From the NCBI RefSeq assembly GCF_023184515.1, contig NZ_JAAHBP010000001.1, positions 496,001 through 560,000 of the forward strand: a stretch of 64,000 bases of DNA, written 5' to 3'. The position numbers were made by a program, and so were the translations under genes. Of this stretch, positions 51,328 to 59,974 are shown piece by piece (position 1 is the first letter of the stretch; every line of letters begins with the position of its first letter). Below the pieces are notes generated by a model. That model searched no databases. It worked only from the letters and a program-made list of their open reading frames with translations, and was not told where the DNA came from. The DNA comes from Streptomyces sp. D2-8. Its GTDB lineage: Bacteria > Actinomycetota > Actinomycetes > Streptomycetales > Streptomycetaceae.

Positions 51328-52614
51328 TCATCGGATGTACTTCGCCGGCGTGGTGGCTGCGTTGAGCAGGTACTCCAGGGGGCCGCGGCGGAAGAAGCGG
51401 GACCAGACCGCGGCGAACACGATCGCCCCGAGGACGTACATGAGCAGCGGCACCCAGGACTGCTGGGTGCTGCCGGGGCCGCTGGACCCGCCGGACCCGG
51501 ACAGCACGGACTGTGCGACGAAGTGGCCGACGTAGGCGGTCAGGGACATGGTGCCCACCGCGATGATCGGTGTGGCCAGGCGGCGCAGTCGCCGGAGGCG
51601 GTCCATCGCCACCGTCGCGCCCACGATCACGAGGATGGCGATTCCCACGCTGCCGATGATGTCGAACGTGGTGCCGCTGTGGGGCCCGGCCGTCAGGAGC
51701 ATCGATGCCTCGGGCTCGAAGGACCCGCCGCCGGGGGGCATCGAACCGGAGCCACCGGACATCGACCCGGAGCCACCGGACGAGGGCCCGTCTTCCGCCA
51801 AGCTGTTCAACGCGGTCTTGCCGGCCAGCAGCAAGGACATGCCGTACGCGGCCACGGTGAGGGCGGCGCCGAGTGCGGCCAGGCGCCACTGGACGGCGGT
51901 CCGGGACAGGTCGAGGCGGGCCAGCGCCATACCGGCGATCACGAACGATATCCATGTGATCGTAGGGTAGAAGCCGGTGAACAGCAGATCGAGCACTCCC
52001 ACGTCGCTGAGCCGGCGAAGCGGGTCGTAGGCGTTGATGCTCTGCTGGACCGGCTCGTTCAGCACCGAGTTCAGGGCGAACAGCAGCTGCGGTGTGACGA
52101 GGGCCAGTACGGCCGCGGTGATCGCGAGGGTCTTGGCCCGCAGTCGCACCAAGGGCAGGGCGAGCAGGAAGTAGACCCCGTAGAAGCCGAGGATGATCAC
52201 TCCCCCGTACTCCATGGCCATCGCGGTGCCCAGCGCCAGCAGGACCACGGCGCGGATCGCGATCCGGGCCTTCGCCTGCCGGCCCGCCAGGCCGGTCTTC
52301 GGCTCCCGGCGACCGGCGAGCAGCATCAGTGAGAACCCGGCGAGGGTGGCGAACAGGACCGACGAGTGACCGTCCGCCATGTACCGGACCCAGCTGGCGA
52401 CGCCGTCCGTGGCCGACAGCGGGGGACCGATGTGCACGACGTACATGCCGAACACCGCCAGCGCGCGGGCCAGGTCCACCCCGACGAGGCGTCCCATCGA
52501 AGGACCGCGCGAGGCGGGCACGGCGGATTCGGGGGAAATTCGGGGCTGCGGAGGCGAGTTGGGCGAGTTCTCCTGCGGAGCCGACGTCTCCTGCGGCGGC
52601 TGTGTCTGTGTCAT
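51328..52614 (-). CDS. DUF418/acyltransferase-type polytopic membrane protein, 428 aa
   Basis: After a ~40-residue Pro/Ser-rich N-terminus comes RLVGVDLARALAVFGMYVVHIGP, the hallmark opening of DUF418/heparan-glucosaminide-acetyltransferase-like proteins. About ten hydrophobic helices follow. A Gly/Ser/Met-rich loop (GGSGSMSGGSGSM, mid-protein) interrupts two helices. The biochemical function is unknown; the family may transfer acyl groups across the membrane. It is transcribed leftwards, away from the broken ABC exporter. A truncated second copy of the gene start occurs at 56270. Confidence 0.7.
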   Translation of the reverse strand: MTQTQPPQETSAPQENSPNSPPQPRISPESAVPASRGPSMGRLVGVDLARALAVFGMYVVHIGPPLSATDGVASWVRYMADGHSSVLFATLAGFSLMLLAGRREPKTGLAGRQAKARIAIRAVVLLALGTAMAMEYGGVIILGFYGVYFLLALPLVRLRAKTLAITAAVLALVTPQLLFALNSVLNEPVQQSINAYDPLRRLSDVGVLDLLFTGFYPTITWISFVIAGMALARLDLSRTAVQWRLAALGAALTVAAYGMSLLLAGKTALNSLAEDGPSSGGSGSMSGGSGSMPPGGGSFEPEASMLLTAGPHSGTTFDIIGSVGIAILVIVGATVAMDRLRRLRRLATPIIAVGTMSLTAYVGHFVAQSVLSGSGGSSGPGSTQQSWVPLLMYVLGAIVFAAVWSRFFRRGPLEYLLNAATTPAKYIR

Positions 52615-52674
52615 ACGGAGAATCTCGCGTGGACGTCAGGCGGCGGACCATCCGGCAGGCTTCGGTAACGGCCC

Positions 52675-52708
52675 CGCCGGTCGGCGGGTACCGCCCCGCC
52701 GACCGGCG
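52675..52708. repeat. 14-bp inverted repeat upstream of the DUF418 gene
   Basis: CGCCGGTCGGCGGG (52675-52688) and CCCGCCGACCGGCG (52695-52708) are perfect complements with a 6-nt loop. They are 60 bp upstream of the leftward DUF418 start, either an operator or an mRNA leader hairpin. Confidence 0.6.
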
Positions 52709-52808
52709 GAGGCTCGCCCCGACCGGTCCGGCGCGACCGGACGGCGGTCGTCGTCAGCCACTCGGCGGGGTGAACCCGACGGTTGCCGGATGGGCGCCGG
52801 GCGGCCGG

Positions 52809-52825
52809 GCCTCCAGGCTGGAGGC
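52809..52825. promoter_or_regulatory. Candidate operator (palindrome), copy at exporter pseudogene
   Basis: GCCTCCAG-G-CTGGAGGC is a perfect palindrome ending directly at ATGACACA. A related sequence, GTCTCCAG-C-CTGAGGGGC, ends at the ATGACACA of the DUF418 fragment at 56270, in the divergent region of the response-regulator gene. This could be the site read by that regulator. Confidence 0.4.
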
Positions 52826-52973
52826 ATGACACACCGTGCGCGACACATGGCGACCGGCACTTCCCTCGGTCATCGGCCGAAGGACCGGGCCGTGACGCCG
52901 TCCCCGGCAGGGGCGAGCTTCTGGAGTTCCTCGGCTTGACGCATGAGCGCACACCGCAGAAGAAAGGAACTTC

Positions 52974-54145
52974 GTGAACACCGCATCCGCCCCCACGACG
53001 GATGAACCTTCCGTGTCCGCCCGAGAGACGGTCAAGGCACTGGGCGCGTACGTCCGACCGCACCGGTGGGCCGTCGCCCTCGGCCTGCTGTGCGCCCTGG
53101 TCGGGGCCGCCGGGGGACTGTTGCAGCCGCTGGCCACGAAGACACTGGTGGACCGGCTCGCGACAGGTGAGACCATCGCCGGGATCCTGATCGCGCTCAC
53201 CGCACTGGTGCTGCTGGGCACGGCGGTCGAGGCGTTCGGCGCGTATGTGCTGGAGCGGACGGCGGAGTCGGTGGTCCTGGCCGCGCGGCGCACCCTGGTG
53301 GGACGGCTGCTGCGGCTGCGGATCGCGGAGTGGGAGCGGATCCCGCCGGGGGATCTGATGTCCCGGGTCACCTCGGACACCACGCTGCTGCGGGCGGTCA
53401 GCACCCAGGCGGTCGTCTCCGCGGCCACCGGCGCGGTGGCCTTCGTGGCGGCGATCGTGATGATGGCGTACCTGGACGTCGTGCTGCTGGGTGTGACGCT
53501 CGGGGCGGTCGTGCTGGTCGGCGGGGCCGTCGCGCTGGTGATGCCGAGGATCGCCCGCGCCACCGAGCGGTCGCAGGAGGCGGTCGGGGAGATCTCCGTC
53601 GCGCTGGAGCGGGTTCTCGGGGCGTTTCGCACGGTGAAGGCGTCCGGTGCCGAGGAGCGGGAGACCGCCCGGGTGGAGACGGCGGCACGCCGGGCGTGGC
53701 GGCACGGGGTGAAGAGCGCGAAGTGGGAGGCCGTGGCGGGCTCGGCGGGGCGCGGGTGGCGTCCGGGGCGATTCCCGTGTCCACCCTCATCGCCTTCCTG
53801 CTGTACCTCGGACACCGCGGCTCGAAGCTGTCGGGCGGCGAGCGGCAGCGCATCGCCATCGCCCGCGCCCTGCAGCGCAAGCCCCGGCTGCTGCTCCTTG
53901 ACGAGGCGACCTCACAGCTCGACGCCGACAACGAGCTGGCGCTGCGGGACGTCATCACGGACGTGGCCCGCGAGGCCACCGTGCTGGTGGTGGCCCACCG
54001 CCTGTCGACGGTCATCGGCGCCGACCGGATCGTCGTCATGGAGGCCGGCCGGGTTCGCTCGGTGGGCACCCATGAGGAACTGGTGGCCCAGGACCGGCTG
54101 TACGCGCAGCTGGCGGCCACCCAGCTCCTGGCCCTCGCGCGATGA
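52974..54145 (+). pseudogene. ABC exporter (TMD-NBD) inactivated by frameshift and deletions
   Basis: The first ~255 codons encode an ABC exporter membrane domain ([59 protein letters not shown]). Near 53,740 the frame shifts, and the sequence resumes in another frame as [20 protein letters not shown]. It then jumps directly to [20 protein letters not shown] and [16 protein letters not shown]. The last membrane helix, Walker A, Q-loop and helical domain (about 170 residues) are missing, so no functional exporter can be made. GTG 52974 follows AGAAAGGAAC. It lies beside a two-component system of the kind that usually regulates such exporters. Confidence 0.85.
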
Positions 54146-54157
54146 CCCACCGCACGC

Positions 54158-54203
54158 GGGGTTGTCCGGCCGTCCACGGCCCCACTCCCGGCCGGACGAC
54201 CCC
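54158..54203 (+). terminator. Terminator after the exporter pseudogene
   Basis: GGGGTTGTCCGGCCG (54158-54172) and CGGCCGGACGACCCC (54189-54203) form a 15-bp stem with one G-T pair and a 16-nt loop. Confidence 0.65.
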
Positions 54204-54303
54204 ACGCACCGACACCCACAGAAACCGAAACCGTGAAAGGCCGACCGCGGCCCCCGAGTGGATCTCGTGAGCCGCAGGCCGACGGAACAGTATGAGGGGG
54301 CGG

Positions 54304-55413
54304 TCACTCCGCGCTGAGCGGAATCCGCAGCCGTACCCGGTACCCGCCCTCCGCGGTCGGGCCCGACTCCAGGGTGCCGTGCAGGATCTCGGCCCGTTCC
54401 CGCAGACCGATCAGGCCCTGCTGGGAACCGGGCAGGGCCAGGGAGGGACGCGTGGGCGGGGTGTTGGTGACGGTCACTCCGACGTCGTCGCCGTCCTGCC
54501 ACAGCTCGACGCAGCCCGTGGCGCCGGGGGCGTGCTTACGGACGTTGGTCAACGCCTCCTGGACCGTGCGGTAGAGGGCCCGTTGCGAGGGTGTGCCCAC
54601 GGTGGGCGGCAGCTCACCCGTCAACTCCGCGTGAATGCCGCTTGATTCCACCAGCTTGTGCAGGTCGGCCAGGGTGGGCTGAGGCGTCAGCTCCGTGGCG
54701 TCGCCGCCGGAGGCGCGCAGTAGCGTGACCATGGTGCGCAGTTCGTCGAGCGTGGTGACGCTCAGCGAACGGATCGTGCGGGCGGCCTCTTTGGCGTCCG
54801 CGTCCTTGGTGGCGACTTGCAGGGCTCCGGCCCGTACGGCGATCAGGCTGACCTGATGGGAGACGACGTCGTGCATCTCGCGGGCCAGTTGGGCGCGTTC
54901 GCGGGCCAGTACGGCCTGCGCGTGCAGGGCCCGCTCGTGCTCCCTGGCCTCCTCGATCTCGGCCAGCCGCCGCGCCAAGTCCCGTTGCGCCTGGAGCAGT
55001 TGTCCGAAGAGAACAGGGGCGGCAGCGGTCGCCAGGCCGTACACGAAGAAGACCAGCGTCATGGTCCGGTCGACCTCGGCCAGGGGCCACGGCGTGCTGC
55101 TCGCGATGGCGGACAGGGCGACGCACACCGCGAGGAGACGGCGGTTGCGGGAGTGTTCGGCCAGAGTGAACAGCGCCACGAGCACAGCGACGGCGACATC
55201 CTGCATCAGCGCGATGGGCAGGGTGAGCAGGAACACGCCGAGCGGGAACCTGCGCCGGAAGACCAACGCGGCGCAGCCCACCGCGGCCAGCGCGACACCG
55301 AGGAGCGTGTGGTCCCACATGTTCAGCCATACGTCCACGGCCGCCACAGTCACCAGGACGATGTCGACGACCGGAGCGGGAACACGTTTCCACACAGCGC
55401 GTGCACGGCTCAT
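54304..55413 (-). CDS. NarL-type sensor histidine kinase, 369 aa
   Basis: The N-terminal ~140 residues form several membrane helices without a large extracytoplasmic domain (intramembrane-sensing type). A coiled coil leads to the HisKA_3 box with the phosphorylated His in LAREMHDVVSHQVSLIAVRA. The ATPase has an N-box in QEALTNVRKHAPG and a G-box in QGLIGLRERAEI. ATG 55413 overlaps the response-regulator stop (ATGA), so it replaces an upstream in-frame start at 55431. This kinase class usually senses membrane stress or antibiotics and controls an ABC exporter; here the neighbouring exporter is broken. Confidence 0.85.
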   Translation of the reverse strand: MSRARAVWKRVPAPVVDIVLVTVAAVDVWLNMWDHTLLGVALAAVGCAALVFRRRFPLGVFLLTLPIALMQDVAVAVLVALFTLAEHSRNRRLLAVCVALSAIASSTPWPLAEVDRTMTLVFFVYGLATAAAPVLFGQLLQAQRDLARRLAEIEEAREHERALHAQAVLARERAQLAREMHDVVSHQVSLIAVRAGALQVATKDADAKEAARTIRSLSVTTLDELRTMVTLLRASGGDATELTPQPTLADLHKLVESSGIHAELTGELPPTVGTPSQRALYRTVQEALTNVRKHAPGATGCVELWQDGDDVGVTVTNTPPTRPSLALPGSQQGLIGLRERAEILHGTLESGPTAEGGYRVRLRIPLSAE

Positions 55414-56081
55414 CGTCCCGCCTCCGACCACGGACGCTCGTCGAGCAACCCGGCCCGCTGCGCCAGCAGCGCGGCCTGCACCCGGCTCGTCACCCGCAGT
55501 TTCGTGAGGATCGCGCTGACATGGTCCTTCACCGTGCCGGCGCCCAGGTGGAGGCGCGCCCCGATGTCGGCGTTCGACAGCCCCTCCGCCACCAGCACGA
55601 GCACATCGCGCTCGCGGGCGGTGAGCAGCCGGACCCGGGCCGCCTCCTCATCGACGGCCGTACCGGTGCCGGGGTGGCTGTGCAGCAGCGTCCGCGACGC
55701 CTTGGGGGACAGCACCACACCGCCCGCGGCCAGGGTGCGCACCAGCTGAACGAGCTGCTCCGGCTCGGTGTCCTTGAGCAGGAAACCGGCCGCACCGCAG
55801 TGCAACGCGGTCAGGATGTACTCGTCGGCGTCGAACGTCGTCAGCATCGCCACCACCGGAGCGTCCGGCGTCGTCCGCAACTCGCGCAGGACGGTCAGCC
55901 CGTCGACGTCCGGCATCCGGATGTCCAGCAGCACCACGTCCGGCCGCTCCCGGCGGACGGTCTCGACGGCATCGCCCCCGCGCGCCGTCGCGACGACCTC
56001 GATGTCCTCGGACGTGCCCAGAATGAGTTCGAAGCCCGAGCGGACCAGTGCCTCGTCGTCCACCACCACTACCCGGATCAC
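55410..56081 (-). CDS. LuxR/NarL-family response regulator, 224 aa minus stop
   Basis: The receiver domain has VIRVVVVDDEALVRSGFELI with the acidic pocket, and the phosphoacceptor Asp in DVVLLDIRMPDVDGL; the C-terminal LuxR HTH reads LTARERDVLVLVAEGLSNAD followed by GTVKDHVSAILTKL. GTG 56081 is chosen because the domain begins there and GAGGCGGAG precedes it; a longer upstream frame has no domain. It is translated before, and coupled to, the kinase. The shared palindrome at 52809 and 56252 is its best candidate binding site. Confidence 0.87.
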   Translation of the reverse strand: MIRVVVVDDEALVRSGFELILGTSEDIEVVATARGGDAVETVRRERPDVVLLDIRMPDVDGLTVLRELRTTPDAPVVAMLTTFDADEYILTALHCGAAGFLLKDTEPEQLVQLVRTLAAGGVVLSPKASRTLLHSHPGTGTAVDEEAARVRLLTARERDVLVLVAEGLSNADIGARLHLGAGTVKDHVSAILTKLRVTSRVQAALLAQRAGLLDERPWSEAGR

Positions 56082-56251
56082 GCGCTCCGCCTCATCTTCA
56101 TCCACGCCGTCCAACCCATGCCGCCTCGACCCTAGAGCCATACAGAGCCCCGGCGGCCCGACGAGCGGCAGCTCCAGCCACACGGCGGGGTGGCTCCCAC
56201 CAGTCGGCAGGGACAGCACAGCCTTCTGCCGGATAGTCCATGATCGACCCG

Positions 56252-56269
56252 GTCTCCAGCCTGAGGGGC
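56252..56269. promoter_or_regulatory. Candidate operator, copy between response regulator and DUF418 fragment
   Basis: GTCTCCAG-C-CTGAGGGGC is an imperfect palindrome directly in front of ATGACACA (56270), matching the copy at 52809. The surrounding ~100 bp (56183-56285) also resemble 52754-52835, for example CAGCCAC-CGGCGGGGTG and TGCCGGAT, indicating a duplicated promoter. Confidence 0.4.
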
Positions 56270-56602
56270 ATGACACAGCATGCGGACTCCCCACCGGCTG
56301 ACGCACCGTCCCCTGCACGCGAGCGCGGTGAGCCCTTGATGGGCGCGCCGGGCGTGGGCCGGCTGATCGGGCTGGACCTGGCCCGCGGCCTGGCCGTCTT
56401 CGGCATGTACGCGGTCCACGTGGGCCCCGCCCCGAGCCAAGGCGGTGTCAGCGGCCATGCGCATTCGATGAGAGCGATCCGAAGCGGCACCGGCCGCGAG
56501 ATCCCGACCCCGTCCCCTCGTTTCAGTCCTGGCCAAGCACACTGGTCACGGCCACCGTCGCCGACGGCCCCCGGAGGCGACGGCCCGAGTGTCACTTGGT
56601 GA
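56270..56602 (+). pseudogene. 5' fragment of a second DUF418-type gene
   Basis: The first ~50 codons match the start of the DUF418 protein at 52614: GRLIGLDLARGLAVFGMYAV then HVGPAP, versus GRLVGVDLARALAVFGMYVV. After that the frame runs into unrelated Pro/Ser-rich sequence and ends at 56602 inside the 3' end of the prenyltransferase gene on the other strand. The rest of the ~400-codon gene is missing, so it is a truncated duplicate. Confidence 0.7.
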
Positions 56603-58433
56603 CGCCCGGGGTGAGTTGAGCCGCTGCGGCCGGGGTCGCGCCGTGGTGGCGCTGGCGGTGGGTGTAGGTGGTGAGCGCCTGCCAGAGGTCGCGGCGGTCG
56701 GTGTCGGGCCACAGGCCCGGGGTGAAGTGCAGCTCGGCGTAGGCCGTGTGCCAGGGCAGGAAGTTGGAGACGCGCTGTTCGCCGCCGGTCCGCCAGAGCA
56801 GGTCCACGTCCGGCATGTCCGCCAGGGGCAGGTGCCGTGCGAAGTCGTCCTCGGCGATGAGGGCGGGATCCAGATGGCCGGCCCGCGCCCGGCCGGCCAG
56901 GGCGGCGGCCGTGCGGGTGAGTTCGTCCCGGCCGCCGTAGTCGATGCACATCGTCAGCGTCAGGCCGGTGCGGGCGCGGGTGGTGCGCTCCCGCAGATGG
57001 AGAAGGTCGGCCAGGTCGGGTGGCAGGCGGCCGGCGCGGCCGTGCCAGCGCAGCCGGACGTCCAGGTCGCGGAAGGGGTCCTCGGCCAGTTCGCCGCGCA
57101 GCAGGCCGAGGATCGCGTCGACCTCCTCCGGGTCGCGGTGCCAGTTCTCCGTGGAGAAGGTGTAGAGCGTCAGGTGGCGCAGGCCGATGTCCAGGGCGCC
57201 GTGGACCACCTCGCGGACGGCGCCGGCACCGGCGCGGTGGCCCTCGTGCCGGGGCAGGCCGCGCTGCTGGGCCCAGCGGCCGTTGCCGTCCATGATCACG
57301 GCGACGTGGGCGGGCAGCCGGCCGGGCGGGATCGCGGGGGGCTGCTCGCCGCTCGGGTGGGGCGGCGGACGCCGGAAGGTGCTGGTGGGCGCCGGCCGGG
57401 CGGGTGCCGGTGGCCCGGGGCTGCCGGGGTGGTGCGGCGGCGGCACCGTCAGCGGGGTCAGGCTCCAGGCCAGGGCCGCGCGGGCCCGGGCGGGGGCGAG
57501 GACGCGGGCCCGGGTGCGGAGCGCCGGCCGGGGCGGGGAGTTCAGCAGGGCCGGGCCGGCCGCGTCGACGGCGTCGAGCTGGGCGTGCAGCAGGGCGGCC
57601 ATCGTGTGCAGGACCGTGGCGGGACCGGGGTGCATGCCGCGGGTGAGGGCCTCCTGGGTCACCCACTGGCGGGCCAGGCCGGTCAGATGCGCGATCAGGG
57701 CGGCGACGGCGGGGCTCCAGCGGCGCTGCGCCAGGTCGGCCGCCGACCCGGGGTGGAGGTCGAGGGCCTCGGCGGGCAGGAGGAGGTCGCCCTGGGCGAG
57801 GTCGGCGGCCAGGTCGGTGAGGATGTCGGTGAGCCGGACGCCGTCGAGGAACTCCTCGTAGGTCTCCCGGGTGTCCAGACGCAGTGCCACGGGGACGCCG
57901 GCCCGGTCGAAGACCGTGCGGACCAGGCCGAACCAGGGCAGGAGGTTGTCCCGGCCCCAGGTGCGCCACTGCGCCCAGTCGGCGAAGTGCCTGCCGCGGG
58001 TGTCGTCCTGGACCTGGGTCATGGCGTCCCGCAGCTCGGACAGGTCCAGGCGCCAGCGGTTCGCGGTGTCCACCAGGGCGTGACGGACCGGGTCCGGGCT
58101 TGCTCCGGTGGGCAGTTCGCGGTGCAGGGCGGCGATCCAGGCCGCGACCCGGGCGGCCCGCTCGGCGGCGGGTGCGGTGCGGTCGTCGCCCAAGTCGTCG
58201 AGGGCGTTGGCGGCCGCCCACAGGGCGTGGAGCGCCGGGCGCAGGGCCGCGGGCACCAGCTGGATCAGCGCGTACTCCGCCGGGTCCTGGTCCTTCGTCC
58301 GGCGCCGGCACAGTCGGTAGGCCGCCCGCAGGGCCGGATCGTCGCCGGTCACCGGGCGTCCGGCTGGTCCGGGGGATCCGGAGGCCGCTTCTCGCTCTGC
58401 CGGTGCTGTGGTCGCGGGGGGCACATCGCTCAC
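56592..58433 (-). CDS. Fusion: squalene/phytoene-synthase-like domain + cis-prenyltransferase (UppS family)
   Basis: One 613-aa frame joins two enzyme folds. Residues ~30-310 resemble squalene/phytoene synthases: an aspartate cluster in AANALDDLGDDRTA, and a second one in RLTDILTDLAADLAQGDLLL. A Pro-rich linker (about 330-365) follows. The C-terminal ~240 residues are a cis-prenyltransferase: HVAVIMDGNGRWAQQRGLPR, LYTFSTENWHRDPEEV and VDLLWRTGGEQRVSNFLPW. Both catalytic regions look intact. It may make a cis-polyprenyl or head-to-head terpenoid; the product is unknown. GTG 58433 is the start. No other isoprenoid gene is adjacent. Confidence 0.8.
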   Translation of the reverse strand: MSDVPPATTAPAEREAASGSPGPAGRPVTGDDPALRAAYRLCRRRTKDQDPAEYALIQLVPAALRPALHALWAAANALDDLGDDRTAPAAERAARVAAWIAALHRELPTGASPDPVRHALVDTANRWRLDLSELRDAMTQVQDDTRGRHFADWAQWRTWGRDNLLPWFGLVRTVFDRAGVPVALRLDTRETYEEFLDGVRLTDILTDLAADLAQGDLLLPAEALDLHPGSAADLAQRRWSPAVAALIAHLTGLARQWVTQEALTRGMHPGPATVLHTMAALLHAQLDAVDAAGPALLNSPPRPALRTRARVLAPARARAALAWSLTPLTVPPPHHPGSPGPPAPARPAPTSTFRRPPPHPSGEQPPAIPPGRLPAHVAVIMDGNGRWAQQRGLPRHEGHRAGAGAVREVVHGALDIGLRHLTLYTFSTENWHRDPEEVDAILGLLRGELAEDPFRDLDVRLRWHGRAGRLPPDLADLLHLRERTTRARTGLTLTMCIDYGGRDELTRTAAALAGRARAGHLDPALIAEDDFARHLPLADMPDVDLLWRTGGEQRVSNFLPWHTAYAELHFTPGLWPDTDRRDLWQALTTYTHRQRHHGATPAAAAQLTPGVTK

Positions 58434-58537
58434 ACCGAGGACGATACGTCCTGGTTCAGCGCGGTGATCACAGGGCCTGGGTACGCGTCAGCGATCCGCC
58501 CCGGCCCGCTCGCGCGTCCCCGCCGGTGCCGGGTACG

Positions 58538-59503
58538 TCACGGCCCCGGTCCCGGATCGGGCCGTACGGCCTCGGTGATGCCGGCCCGGGCCGCCTCGAG
58601 CTGAGCGGCGAACGCGATGCCGAGGAACAGGGCCACCCCGGTCAGGTTGGCCCACAGCAGCAGGGCGACGAAGGCCGTCAGCGGCCCGTAGACGGCGCCG
58701 AAGGAGCCGCTCTCGGCGACGTAGAGGGCCAGCAGCCAGGTGGCCGTGATCCACAGCACCAGATGGACCGCGGAGCCGAACGCCAGCCAGGTGTAGCCCG
58801 GTTGGTCCCGGCGCGGCGCCCAGCGGAAGATCACCGACGAGGCGACCCACGCGAGCAGCACGCCGATCGGCACGTCGAGCGCGCTCCACCAGTCGAGCCA
58901 GGTGCGGGACCAGCCGAGGGCCTGCACCACCGCGCTGCCGACGGCGTCACCGGCCACGAGCACGAGGAACCCCAGCACCATCGGCATGCCCGCGCCGAGG
59001 GCGAGGAGCAGGGAACGGCCGTACTTGGCCAGGAAGGGCCGGTCGCGCTCGATGCCGTAGATGCGGTTGGCGCCGCGTTCGACCTGGGCCATCGCCGAGG
59101 TCAGGTTGAGCACCGCGAAGGCCAGGCCCAGCCACATGGCGACGGCGCCCCACACGCCGGAACCGGCGCTGCGCTCGGTGCTGTCGAGAGCGTCCTCGAT
59201 CAGCTTCGCGCTGGCGCCGGGCACGATCCGGCCGAGGGTGAGTTCGATGATCCGCCCCACGCTCTCCGTGTGCACGGTGGTGGCCACGCCGACCAGGGCG
59301 ATGGTGAACGGCACCATGCCCAGGACCACCTGGAAGGCCAGGGAGCGGGAGCTGCTGAAGCCGTCCGCGTAGCGGAACCGGGTGAACGCGTCGAGGAACA
59401 GCCGGCGGCCACCGTAGCGCCGCAGCGCGGTGAACGCCTCGTCTCCGGAGAGTTCCTCCCCGATCATGTCCCGCGTCTGCGGGACGTGCACTGCGGTGCC
59501 CAT
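58538..59503 (-). CDS. YihY/BrkB-family inner-membrane protein, 321 aa
   Basis: Polytopic membrane protein with six predicted helices and the family features SSSRSLAFQVVLGMVPFTIA, RGANRIYGIERDRP and AVYGPLTAFVALLLWANLTG. It was once named RNase BN by mistake; it is now seen as a possible transporter or membrane-remodelling protein of unknown substrate. ATG 59503 follows AGAAGGAGACC, a strong ribosome site. It is probably monocistronic. Confidence 0.85.
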   Translation of the reverse strand: MGTAVHVPQTRDMIGEELSGDEAFTALRRYGGRRLFLDAFTRFRYADGFSSSRSLAFQVVLGMVPFTIALVGVATTVHTESVGRIIELTLGRIVPGASAKLIEDALDSTERSAGSGVWGAVAMWLGLAFAVLNLTSAMAQVERGANRIYGIERDRPFLAKYGRSLLLALGAGMPMVLGFLVLVAGDAVGSAVVQALGWSRTWLDWWSALDVPIGVLLAWVASSVIFRWAPRRDQPGYTWLAFGSAVHLVLWITATWLLALYVAESGSFGAVYGPLTAFVALLLWANLTGVALFLGIAFAAQLEAARAGITEAVRPDPGPGP

Positions 59504-59572
59504 CGAGAAGGTCTCCTTCTGCCTGCCCTGCGTACCGGACCAGCATGCCGGGCGGCACGGCCGCGTGGCGGG

Positions 59573-59815
59573 TCAGAAGGGCATGCGGCCCCGGGTGCGG
59601 CGGCCGGCCGAACCGCTGCGGCTCACCGCGCGGGAACTCGAGTGGAAGGGCTTACTGAAGAGCCTGCCCAGGACGCCGGGGGCCTTGCTGCCGGCCCGGG
59701 CGCCGGCGCCGAGCGAACGCTGGGTACCGCGCTCGGGGTGGTGCGAGAGGCGGGGGACGAGGAAGGCGAGCACGGCCAGGAGCACGCACCCGGCGATGAC
59801 GACGGCGATGATCAC
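59573..59815 (-). CDS. DUF6411-like small membrane protein, 80 aa
   Basis: GTG 59815 follows GGGAGTTACTT. One N-terminal membrane helix (VIIAVVIAGCVLLAVLAFLV) is followed by PRLSHHPERGTQRSLGAGAR and a basic, Ser/Arg-rich tail ending RGRMPF. This matches a small Streptomyces-specific protein family I know as DUF6411; its function is unknown. Longer frames upstream are not used because the helix would then be internal. Confidence 0.65.
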   Translation of the reverse strand: MIIAVVIAGCVLLAVLAFLVPRLSHHPERGTQRSLGAGARAGSKAPGVLGRLFSKPFHSSSRAVSRSGSAGRRTRGRMPF

Positions 59816-59974
59816 AAGTAACTCCCTTGACTGGTCGGGAGATACGGGTGCCCCGTCGCGTCCCCTCCATCCATGTGGCCTTCTCGGTGCCGGTGCCCCG
59901 GGTTCCGTCTCTTTCGCCCTCCGCCCGGGACGGGGAGCGGGGCCTCCGGCAGACAACCGGACGCCCCGGGCTCC

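Larger units (their letters stand above)
52615..52973. other. Intergenic region with two inverted repeats
   Basis: The 359 bp between the DUF418 gene and the exporter pseudogene hold a hairpin at 52675-52708 and a palindrome at 52809-52825. The latter is followed by an ATG (52826) opening a 37-codon frame of no recognised family. The segment 52754-52835 resembles the region upstream of the second DUF418 copy (56183-56285). Confidence 0.5.

Noticed and set aside
56098..58311. Very long minus-strand frame rich in Pro, Arg and Gly
   Set aside because: It is out of frame with the motif-bearing prenyltransferase fusion on the same strand, and its composition is an artefact of high GC.
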